In this document: positions 23,136-33,485 of the stretch, piece by piece | Layout: every line of letters begins with the position of its first letter | How positions within the stretch are numbered: position 1 is the stretch's first letter | Assembly (NCBI RefSeq): GCF_000149955.1 | Contig: NC_030992.1 | Location: 3,426,850-3,490,849 of the forward strand | Source: Fusarium oxysporum f. sp. lycopersici 4287 | Taxonomy: Eukaryota; Ascomycota; Sordariomycetes; Hypocreales; Nectriaceae | Length of the DNA stretch: 64,000 bases | Direction of reading: 5' to 3' | Position numbers and translations under genes: made by a program | The notes under the pieces: generated by a model | Databases searched by the model: none | What the model saw: only the letters and a program-made list of their open reading frames with translations | What the model was told of the DNA's origin: nothing

Positions 23136-24278
23136 ATGTCTGTCTTGAGCTCTGCGGAGTTCGCACCGCCTCAAGCCGTAGCCTTACTGGTGAGCCTCGC
23201 ATCACAATCTCCATAAAACTCATACTCAGCCTCGTCTCATGAGTTCACTGAAATGTGCTAACATTCACCCACAGGTCGTCTATTGTCTCGTCTACGTAAT
23301 CCCTCTCTACTTCTCAGCTGCGACACGGCCTTCACCCACTCGCTCTAGAGATGCTCCTGAGGCTATCCGCGCACGCATCTTTGTCGTCTCACTCTCAACG
23401 GCAGTATGCTCCCTCGTGACGCTGTATCTGCTCTCGTCTCACGGCGCAATTGCCGTTGAGAAGCCCTTGCATTTCATGGGCTACTGGCCGCTTGGACTCA
23501 TCGATGCTGCGCGTGCGCTGTGGCTCACGGCCCTGCTGTTTGCGGGCCCCTTGTATGAGTCTCTCGTCATCGATGGCGCGGCTCATCAATGGCTTCGTCT
23601 TCAGCCTCTGAGGGATCTGTGGACTGACTGGCCAACCTGGAGAAACATGGTAGCGGTACGTTTATCCTGAAACTGTTTGATCTCGCTGTAGATTCCTTCA
23701 TATTCCCCCTGTCAATCTCTTATCCCCACAGTTATCTCGTCTTGAGCCTCCTCGTCATCTCACCGCTCCGCAATCCATGTTTACTAATTATTCTGAAGGG
23801 TCCTATTACCGAAGAGTGCTTGTTCCGTTCTGCTGGCGTTCCACTGCTTCTCCGTTCTGGAGCCAGCCTTACTGGCACCATCTTCATGTCGCCCCTCATC
23901 TTCGGTCTAGCTCACCTTCATCATTTTTATGAGTTCCGTATCACGCACCCACGGACTCCTCTCCCCATAGCCATTGCACGGTCATTACTTCAGCTATCGT
24001 ACACCTCCCTATTCGGAGCATATGCCACTTTCTTATTCCTAAGAACTGGCAGCTTGCTGGCCGTTGTGCTCGTGCACACCTTTTGCAACTGCATGGGTCT
24101 CCCACGTCTTTGGGGCCAGCTTGATCCTTACTGGCTGCCAGAGGGTGATCCGTCCGTAGCCTCGTCTAGAAAGATGTGGACTGGTGTTTATTACGTACTT
24201 TTGGTGGGCGGCTTAGTTGCTTGGTGGCAGAATTTGTACTCGTTGACCGAGACACCGATGGCGCTGGCCAAGTTCTAA
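23136..24278 (+). CDS. RCE1: CAAX prenyl protease 2 (type II CAAX endopeptidase)
   Basis: Exons 23136-23189, 23275-23655 and 23799-24278 give 304 residues with several membrane helices. Exon 3 opens with GPITEECLFRSAG, the EExxxR glutamate motif of CPBP/RCE1 intramembrane proteases. FGLAHLHHFYEFR provides the second catalytic motif (His), and HTFCNCMGLPRLWG the third. The enzyme removes the last three residues of prenylated CAAX proteins such as Ras in the ER membrane. The second intron (143 nt) is long for this window and ends in AAG after a good branch site (TTACTAAT). Only that acceptor keeps the junction VA/GPITEE seen in the family. Confidence 0.9.
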
Positions 24279-24577
24279 GATTGTCTACTTCATGCATTTC
24301 ACAATCGAATTGTTGAATATCGTATGCACAAATGAGATGGCCCTCTCACAGACCACGCTACGGCCCCATCTGAAATGTTAAGCTAAATGACCTACATGAG
24401 CATGGGGACTAGCAGTAGCCTCATTGTCTGTGCATGAAAACAGTATTCAGGTGACGGAATAGTCAACACAATTCGATCGTCATCTAGTCTACTAAAGTCC
24501 GGGAGAACCGAAATGTTGTTTCAGGATGGAATGAGTAGAGCTTTTATTTCGTTTACAAAGCCTGACTAGGTATCTAA

Positions 24578-25899
24578 TTATGAGGCCGCGACCTGGAAAT
24601 CAGGCAATGATCCTGGCATCGAGAAGTCATCGCTGTCATTGCTTCTCGTCCCTCGTCGATGCCGAACCGTTCCTCCGGCTCCTCGATCTCTAATTTCTGC
24701 GTCTCCTCCTCGTCCACGTATCTCTTCTCGGTGATCCCGGCCAGCATCGTTACCCCTTGATCGACCGATAGATTCGCTTCTCTCAGTTGACGCATCCTCG
24801 GGACCTCTTGTGTTCTTCTTTCTCGGCCAAAGACTCGGAAGGGCAATTTCCTGGAATCGAGGCTCAACAGCTCGCTCATCAAACCAACGGTGAAGGCGTG
24901 CCTCGACAAGTTGAGCAATCTTGGGTACGTTGTGTAGTTTGGAACGACTGCCGAGAAGGCTTCGAATTTCAAAATCCAGTCTGTAGTCGTCCAAGAAGTT
25001 GAAGATCATCCGTGTGGGTGTCGATTGAGAGGGGTTGCTGGGAATGAAGGAGATGGAAAGAGTGCCACTAAACCTGATCACCGAAACAGCCAGTTCCACG
25101 GGTAGAACCGCAGATAGCTTCTTGGGATAGTTAAGGATGAGTTTTGTCCTCACGGCCAGAGTAAGCATGTCGCTCAGGTCGACGTCCATACGCGCCTGGA
25201 GCCGTAGGCCGTCTCTTGCTGCCGTTGCCGGATCAAACTTCTTTCCAGGAGCAAGACTCACTCCATCTTCGTCGACAGGAATAATACGGCAATTGCTCAG
25301 GATCGGAAAGTCCTCTCCTAGACTCAACTCTGTGACCCGAATCTCGTCAATGAAATCCGGCCTTGAATCGCCGTTCAATGCCTTGGTGAGTGAATCAAGA
25401 ATGGCATCGTCATGCTGAGCATCACTTCGAAACTGAGCAATCGTTTGCGCAATGAGAACATTAAACCAATCGAGACTTTCAGGCTGATGGCTGTCGACAT
25501 TGTAGTACGCTTTACTCAGGATCGATCCAATGGTAAGTGTTGGAGGGTTCCTGAGGACAGTGGACTTCTTACGGCTGAGGGATCTGTCCTGAGATCTATC
25601 TCCACGGTTTGCTGGGCTCCTGATACTTAGTAATGAGCGCTTGTGAGCAAGAGTTCTTGACCGTCTCTCGGTAGCTCGTAGCGAAGCTGTGACGTCTGCT
25701 GAAGGAGGATCGCCAAAGATGAAGAATTTGATGAATGCGGCCAGTACCAGAACCACGGAGAGCTGTCCGACTATAAGACCTTGCGTAAAGGATAGACTAT
25801 CAGAGTATCAGTCAGCTTTGGTAAGGACTTCTCATGATGCAGGGTTCTTTGATTCACTTACGTCGGCTCTATCAGCCGGGGACAGGTATCTGCTTCCAT
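24578..25899 (-). CDS. MMM1: ERMES subunit, maintenance of mitochondrial morphology protein 1
   Basis: Exons 25899-25862 and 25796-24578 (65-nt intron, phase 2) give 418 residues. A short lumenal N-terminus is followed by one membrane helix (LIVGQLSVVLVLAAFIKFFI), a basic linker, and the SMP lipid-transfer domain (SLDWFNVLIAQTIAQFR, DFPILSNCRI, LNYPKKLSAVLPVELAVSV, IFNFLDDYRLDFEI). It anchors ERMES in the ER, tethering ER to mitochondria for phospholipid exchange. The C-terminal tail (RSRGNDAGRDHREEIRGRGG and on) is a charged low-complexity extension. The tiny first exon was placed by phase and by the acceptor before CTATCCTTT. The gene is divergent from VPS45 with 435 bases between the starts. 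Confidence 0.93.
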
Positions 25900-26334
25900 G
25901 ATTGCAGAGTGAGGTGTTAGATGCTACTCGAAGCCGCTGCGCTCTGTTTATACTGGAAGCTCCAAGCTTAGGTGATTAAGAAGGTATAGATAACATTTCA
26001 GCTCTTGCGGGCAATGATCTCACTGATGTCACCGAGAGCTATCATGATGAGGTTGAGGTTGGTAGCGCGGGTAGCTCTTGTATTATGTAAGGCATTCAGG
26101 CCAGACTTTCAAGGTTGTGGGGCGCTCACCTACAGCACCTACAGTGGCAGTGGCATCTTAGAGGTCTCCCTGTCCATAACATCAATCATCAACAAGAAGT
26201 TCTCTGAATCACAGCCCTGAATACCACTGAAATACCTGGTATCTCTCACTGCACGACACTTGCACTCATAAAGACCTCATATAGCAGCCCGGGAATAACA
26301 CGTTACGCGGCCCCGGTGAGCCTCATCCATCAAC
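25900..26334. other. Divergent promoter between MMM1 and VPS45
   Basis: 435 bases without a credible ORF. Confidence 0.6.
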
Positions 26335-28121
26335 ATGGACGTTGCTCAAGCAGTATCTGGGTACATCAATAAGGTGGTTACGACGAGTGATACGTCGTCT
26401 GCCAAGATGAAAATTCTCTTACTCGATAGAGAAACAGTTTCTATCGTCTCGACTGCGGTCACACAGTCTTCTCTTCTCAACCATGAGGTCTATCTCATCG
26501 ATCGTCTGGACAATGCTGCGCGTGAGAAGATGCGACACCTACGATGTCTATCTTTCGTGCGGCCATCGCCGGAATCAATTCAACTACTCATAGATGAGCT
26601 TCGTGATCCGAAATATGGCGAGTATCACTTGTACTTCACAAACGTTGTCAAGAAGTCGTCCTTGGAACGCTTAGCTGAGGCTGATGACCATGAGGTGGTC
26701 AAACTGGTCCAAGAGCACTTTGCTGATTACAATGTCATCAACCCTGATCTCTTTTCTTTCAGTTTTACTCTTCCACAACAGAAAATCTGGGCAGGGAGTC
26801 CTGATACATGGAATCCTGACTCATTACAGCGATGCTCAGAGGGCTTAGTCGCTGTCTTACTCTCACTCAAGAAAAAGCCCCTCATTAGATACCAGAAGAC
26901 AAGCCCCCTAGCGAAGAAGCTCGCGTCAGAGGTCCGATATTTGATGACCCAAGAGGATTCATTGTTTGACTTCCGAAAAGTTGATACTCCTCCCATTCTG
27001 CTTGTTTTGGATCGCCGGGAAGATCCGGTGACACCACTACTCACACAATGGACATATCAAGCCATGGTCCACCATCTCTTGGGTATTCAGAATGGGCGTG
27101 TCGATCTAAGCGATGTTCCAGATATTAGCCCAGAGCAAAAGGAGATCGTTCTATCACAGGATCAGGATCCATTCTTCAAAAAGAATATGTTTCTGAACTT
27201 TGGCGACCTTGGAGGCAACATCAAGGAATATGTTGGCCAATTCCAGTCGAAAACCAAGAACAATGAGAACATCGAGTCAATATCGGATATGAAGCGATTT
27301 ATCGAAGAATATCCAGAATTCAGAAAGCTTTCTGGCAACGTCAGCAAGCATGTTACCCTGGTATCAGAACTTAGCAGACGTGTAGCTGCCGATAACCTCC
27401 TAGAGGTTAGTGAGCTGGAACAAAGTCTGGCTTGCAACGACAACCACGGGACTGATGTAAAGGTATTGCCTGTCCTCTTGTTGGAGCCTTGAGCATGAGC
27501 TAACACGATTCATAGAATATTCAGCGCCTCATTCAATCACCGAACGTTACACCAGAAAGTAAGGTTGGCCTTGTAGCTTTGTACGCTCTCCGCTATCACA
27601 AACATCCTTCCAACACTTTGCCCATGCTTCAAGACCTCCTTGTCGCTGCCGGAAACGTGTCTCCGCGAGAGGCAGATTTGGTCAGCAAGGTGACGGCGTA
27701 TCACAACTCCCTTCAAGCGTCACAGTCTCAGGGCGGAATTTCAGAAATCTTCGAATCCGCAGGCATTTTCTCCGGTACTGGCAGCCGCTTCAAAGGCCTC
27801 AAGGGAGTAGAAAACGTCTATACGCAACACAGCCCATTGTTGGAGACTACCCTACAGAACTTGATCAAAGGGCGACTCAAGGATCAGCAATACCCCTTCG
27901 TCGAAGGTGGTGGCACGACCAAGGACAAACCTCAGGACATAATCGTATTCATCGTTGGGGGTGCGACTTATGAGGAAGCCAAGATGATTGCAGAATTGAA
28001 CGCGTCGAGTCCAGGCGTCAGAGTAGTTTTAGGGGGTACAACGATTCACAACTCGGCGACATTCTTGGAAGAGGTGGATGATGCTGTCAGTTCATGGCCA
28101 GAGAGCCGAGGTAGGAGGTAG
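26335..28121 (+). CDS. VPS45: Sec1/Munc18 protein VPS45
   Basis: Exons 26335-27462 and 27516-28121 (53-nt intron, phase 0) give 577 residues, the usual size. Family blocks: MKILLLDRETVSIVSTA, EVYLIDRLDN, YHLYFTNVVKKSSLERLAEAD, LLVLDRREDPVTPLLTQWTY, VTLVSELSRRV, and the C-terminal IVFIVGGATYEEAKMIAELN. It binds the syntaxin Tlg2/Pep12-type SNAREs and controls fusion at the TGN and endosome, and so vacuolar protein sorting. The protein is soluble and peripheral. Start and end are unambiguous. Confidence 0.96.
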
Positions 28122-28396
28122 AGATTATGGTCATATGAGAGATAGTATCAATTGCAGCGACGATTTTGAGCCATTTTAGATTAAATACAGATAATGTCAA
28201 CCATGAATTGTACCTAAATTTACTGTCTATTGCCAGGATGTATCATGATGAAGTGCTGATGTGGGTGAGGGAACGCCAATTTGTAACCTGATTGGATGAA
28301 ATGCATTAACTAAAACCGTACTTTCTGGTGTGAACACCCAAAATTTGGACATTGATCTCGTCATGAGAGCAAATTTTACAACGACAACGACATGAA

Positions 28397-30565
28397 ATGC
28401 GTGCGCTACTAAGACCTAGGACAGCCATACTACGGCATAAATGGACAATTACAAGACGGCGGTACCTTGCGACTGTTTCCGGTGATTTACAGTATGTTTC
28501 AGTAAACAATATCTCGTCGTCATGACACCCATCGCATCGCAAATCATCACTGACACCCCGCCCTAGACCTTACGATGTCGTCGTAATCGGAGGCGGCCAC
28601 GCGGGCGCTGAAGCATGTGCTGCTGCTGCACGATCTGGCGCAAGAACAGCTTTGGTAACGCCGAAAATCGACAATTTGGGAACGTGTTCCTGTAACCCAA
28701 GTTTCGGCGGCATCGGCAAGGGCACAATAATCCGAGAGATCGATGCGCTCGATGGATTGGCGGGGAGAATTATCGACAAATCAGGTGTACAGTTTCATAC
28801 TCTGAATCGGCGAAAAGGCGCTGCTGTCTGGGTTCGTCGACTCTTCGGATTCGTTGTTGGAATAATCAGTGACTAATGAAACTGGAGATAGGGACCCCGC
28901 GCTCAAATCGACCGAGAGCTCTACAAGAAACACATGAAGGACGAACTCTCTTCGTATCCCAACCTATCGATCGTACTCGACAGCGTGTCCGATATCGTCA
29001 CCGAGCCTCAGGAATTATTCGAAGGCGCGTCAAGTTGCATCGCAGGCGTGCGTCTAGAGTCCGGTCAAATTCTCCCAACAAAAAAGGTTGTCATAACAAC
29101 GGGGACATTTCTCGGAGGCGAAATACACATCGGTCTGACGGCGTATCCAGCTGGTCGACTCGGTGAGGCGGCGACATTCGGACTGAGCAAGTCACTGCGT
29201 GATGCGGGCTTCGAGCTGGGACGTCTCAAGACTGGCACACCCCCCCGAATCGACGCAGCGAGCATAAACTATGATGCGCTGGAGAAGCAGTATGGCGATG
29301 ACCCACCAACACCATTCAGTTACCTCAACGAAACTGTGGCGATTCAGGAGCAGATGACTTGCAGTGTTACGTACACGACGGAGGATACTCACCGGATAGT
29401 GCGTGAAAACCTTGATAAGACCATACACATTCGAGAGACAGTCAAAGGCCCACGGTACTGCCCCTCTCTCGAGTCAAAAGTCATTCGTTTCGCCGACAAG
29501 GAGCGACACATAGTTTGGCTCGAGCCCGAAGGTTTGGACAGCCCTGTCATCTACCCCAATGGTTTGTCCATGACGATTCCTGCTGAGGCGCAGGAGGAGG
29601 TCTTGCGCACAATCCCAGGTCTCGAGAACTCAAAAATGCTTCAGCCCGGGTACGGTGTTGAATATGACTACATCGATCCACGTGGCCTGAAGTCGACCCT
29701 GGAGACAAAAGCTATCAGCGGTCTGTACCTGGCAGGTCAAATCAATGGCACGACTGGGTATGAGGAGGCTGCTGGTCAAGGTGTCCTTGCGGGCATTAAC
29801 GCCGGTCGTTCTTCTCAGGGGCTTCCGCAAGTTTTTCTCTCAAGAGGGGATGGGTACATTGGCATCATGGTGGATGACCTTATCACGAAAGGTGTCACGG
29901 AACCTTACCGGATGTTTACCTCCCGAAGTGAATTCCGCATGTCAGCACGCGCTGACAACGCCGATGTTCGACTGACGTCCAAGGGCTATGGGTGGGGTGT
30001 CATTTCGGAGCAGCGTTGGAGTCGTTATCGTGATGAGCGACAGCAGGTTGATGACCTTACCAAACTCTTACAGTCAGTAGCAATGAGCCCCTTACAATGG
30101 ATTGAAAAGGGGTATCATATGAAGCGCAACACTCAACGTCGCGATGGTATCGATGTCCTTCGTCTCTCAAACCCTGAAACACGCGTCAACATCGATCAGC
30201 TTGCACCAGTCATCCCAAGCGTAATGGACTTTCCACCTCGCGTACGACGTCGTGTTGAAATCGAGTCCTTTTACGCCCCGTATATCAAAATCGCCGAGTC
30301 AGAGCGCAAGCAGCTAACAAACGATGAGCGCGTCAAGATACCCCTCGATCTCAACTATGACAATATCCCTGGGCTTGCTATGTCAGAGAAGGAGGCGCTC
30401 AGGGCAGCGAAACCAGAGAATCTCGCACAGGCGAGGCATGTCGAGGGTGTGACTCCGTCGGGCAGTTTACGTCTACTCGCTCACGTTCGTCGAAGGCCTG
30501 AAGCATACTTGTTGGAGAAGGATCCTTCACGCGGGCGCCGGACACAAAGGACGAATAAGAATTGA
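28397..30565 (+). CDS. MTO1: Mitochondrial tRNA uridine modification protein MTO1/MnmG (GidA)
   Basis: Exons 28397-28491, 28567-28831 and 28892-30565 give 677 residues. The FAD-binding motif [14 protein letters not shown] opens the enzyme. [69 protein letters not shown] and [17 protein letters not shown] are GidA hallmarks. With MSS1 it makes the 5-carboxymethylaminomethyl group on wobble uridines of mitochondrial tRNAs. I placed exon 1 by its ATG, its basic presequence ([28 protein letters not shown]), a GTATGT donor, and phase 2 joining to the CCTTAC exon. The second intron has a weaker donor (GTTCGT). Confidence 0.93.
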
Positions 30566-31008
30566 GGCAGTGTATAGGTTAATTGGGATCAATCGCATAT
30601 AACTGGCGTTTCATTGAATAAGGTGTCTAGGGGGGACAAGAGAGGTTTTAAGTAGAGCCTTCAAAAGTCAAATATTTCTGCCACAATCTCAGCATTATCG
30701 TCTCATTGGGAATTCGAGTCCGAGAGTTCAAATATGCAGTTTAAGATTTGTTCTATCATCATCGACGCTAGTGTTTGTACATAAAGGGGGTATATACAAG
30801 ATGCTCAAGCTCAAGCTCAAGCTCAAGGTTTTGGAAAACCTTGCTGAACTTTGTCTTGTTGTTCGAATTTTGTCTTTCGTTCAAACCTTGCGATTCCTGC
30901 TTTCTGGATGACCCTAGGCTCGGGCCGCCTTAGGTGAAGCTGAATTTGTGGCCTCTTCTGTTACTATCATGATCTGCCGCTTGATAGACTTTGAACGACG
31001 ATATCAAA
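30566..31008. other. Convergent 3' flanks of MTO1 and CRD1
   Basis: No gene seen. It holds a short hexamer repeat at 30802-30827. Confidence 0.6.
30802..30827. repeat. GCTCAA hexamer repeat, four units
   Basis: Tandem GCTCAA/CTCAAG units, about four perfect copies, in the 3' intergenic region. A minisatellite-like slippage product. Confidence 0.85.
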
Positions 31009-32033
31009 TCAGGGTTTTTTAGAGTTCTGCTTATTAAGGATTTTTACTGCATCCTTTGTGTAGATATAGCTTGCACCGCTCCATATGGTGGTAGCAGCAA
31101 CGACGTATCTGGTTACTTTTAGGATGAGAGTTACGGAAAGTCAATATAGTTGAACTTACTGCATGACTGTCAGGGCAGATGACAAGTCGGTGCTCAAAAG
31201 GGGCGCAGCTGTCGTGACTCCGACGAGCGCAAGTTGCAAGAAGGTGTTGTACTTGCTGATAGTCGTGGGGCGAACTTCAGCTGATGGGAGTGAGAAGTCC
31301 CAATATCGGGCAAATGTCTTTGGTGGCGGAAGAGATATCCATCGATAGTAAATTGCAGAGATAGCGAGGCCGACATCACGACCCAGGATGATGCCAGCGC
31401 ACCAAACTTTTTACACATTAGCTTTTGGGTTATCAAGGGTCACGAGGGAGCATGAACGCACTCGGCAACGCGCCCTTAGCAGCCAGACAAATGGTCAGAA
31501 TGGTCATGAGGGTTTTGTCTGCCATTGGATCAATGACTGTGCCCACGACTGTCTTGCTGTCCCAGCGACGCGCGATCCATCCGTCGAGGAGATCTGTTAC
31601 GCCCGCATAGGCAAAGAGGCCGACGGCCCATGCGTGCTGGTCGTGAAGAACGAGGTAGCCAATGACCGGTGCAGCGACGAGACGTGTAAATGTTAATATG
31701 TTGGGCAGCGTGTAAATGTCTTCGTGCAGGACGGCAGCAGGGCGTGGCGGATTGGTATCATTATCGTGCTGTATCACAGGTCGAGACCTATGTACAATGG
31801 CTCAGTACAATACAATCAATCGGTATAACTGGGCCTTTTACTCACCCAACAGGCTTCTTCTCCAGCCCTTTTTGTTGGGGCTTATGATCCAACCATGACT
31901 GGGCCTTTGTGAAGAAGAGACATCGCGGGGTTGATGCTATCGTGGGTCTTGGAGCGGACCTCACGAGAGCAGGTATTGACCTCGCAGTACAACTCGTCGT
32001 CGCCCGCCAAGCCAATCTGGCAGAGAGACTCAT
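31009..32033 (-). CDS. CRD1: Cardiolipin synthase (CDP-alcohol phosphatidyltransferase)
   Basis: Exons 32033-31846, 31787-31462, 31406-31160 and 31108-31009 give 286 residues. A basic presequence (MSLSARLAWRATTSCTARS) targets mitochondria. YTLPNILTFTRLVAAPVIGY begins the membrane domain. The CDP-alcohol motif is complete in DLLDGWIARRWDSKTVVG followed by TVIDPMADK. Then WCAGIILGRDVGLAISAIYYRW and the C-terminal VAATTIWSGASYIYTKDA. It condenses phosphatidylglycerol with CDP-diacylglycerol to cardiolipin in the inner membrane. All three introns (58, 55, 51 nt) have consistent phases. Confidence 0.94.
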
Positions 32034-33485
32034 CTCTGCGCTTGTCTTGTCCTTTTCGAAAACGGGCGCTGCCCAAACCCTCTCGTCAGTCGCTCAATTG
32101 CTCCCGGGAAGATATAATCTTGTTTGGTTATTCTGGCGATGTAGTTGGAGCAAAGCTGTGAAACCCCGTTTAGAACCCCGGACCCCGCTTATCTCATGTC
32201 ACGATTTGGCGATATCGAGATGCCACCAACTTCGTGATCTTGCATCTCATGATATAAAATCGAACCTTATACTATTATTTATTTTATTTATTCCGAGTTG
32301 CCAATTTCAGACCATCATATTTCATGGATATCTGAAGTATCTGCTAATCCTTTAAGGTCCTCTTGCTTTTTGAGTTTGTCTCAAACCCTGTTAGCAAGAA
32401 AGCAAATATCATTGGCTATGGAACTCTTCAGAGCAATTGTAGTATATGACGAACAAAGGCAAATCGGATAATTAACGTATCTAAACATCTCCTGCGTGAA
32501 TCAGAGTTTCACAGGGTTATATCAAGGTTTTCGCTTTATGCATTTGTAAGTTTGAGTTGAGATTACCAGCATCGCAGTTGAAGATCAGAGAATGGAAAAC
32601 GCGGGCCTACCCTAAAGTGCTGGGTCATGCTGACATGGACTTTGCCAGTTGCTCAGTTCCTGGGAGACAGCAAGCTAGATCGAGAGGTCCTCATACTTGG
32701 ACATTTCGGGGTGGGGGGCATTGGGAACTCCCCGAAAATTGGCCTGGCATCATAGCCGAATTGGTAATGAGGACGGGCAGCCAAATCTGGATGAAGACGA
32801 GTTAAGTGGCGATGAGGTCGTGTCAGTGGCTTCTCAGACGAGAGCTCCAGATTACAATACGACTATGATCATAATACGGTGCCTATACAGAAAATTCTCA
32901 GTCGTCGCGGGGTACTTTTCGTATCATGACCATTCTGGTGTCCCGCACCGCAGCGTCGTAGTACAATAGCGCCGTGTAAGTGGTTAGTGTTGACCAGAGG
33001 CGCAACTGGGAAAGCTGGTGGCTGTTTCACAGACGTCACTATGTTCCCACATTTTAGCTATTCGAAATCATTAGACCGTAGACAGGCCGCTAAAAACGAA
33101 AAGAACCACGCAGATGCCGAAGAGACTGATATGGATCGTCTGCCAAAAAAATGGCTCGGCGTGAAAGAATTGATAATCATAATCAGTCAGGGTCGAGATC
33201 GAATTGACAAGACCGGACTGAGCTGTTTAGGGCGTAGCGCTAGCGCTGAGGAATTGGCAGATCAATGTGACGCGGTCTCACGTGACTTCGCGTTTTCACC
33301 TTCCACGTCCCTTGGAGAGACAAGGATCCTAGACAGGGATATCAAATCGATAACTTAACTCAAACGACACCCAAAACATTAAACCATAACTCCAGATTTT
33401 AAATATCAACCTCAAACCGTCACCCGAAACTCAGTCGATCTGGTCAAACTCTTGTTCTCAAAACCGCTGGAGTCAAAAGGCAAAG
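32034..33485. other. Divergent intergenic region, 1.45 kb, CRD1 to TDP1
   Basis: No recognisable gene. The longest plus ORF (32987-33358, 123 codons) has no family features. An A/T-rich stretch lies at 32255-32350. Confidence 0.5.

Noticed and set aside
23742..23798. In-frame extension SLLVISPLRNPCLLIILK before the RCE1 catalytic exon
   Set aside because: It can be read open, but joining exon 2 to the upstream acceptor shifts the frame, and the family has no such insert; it is intron sequence.
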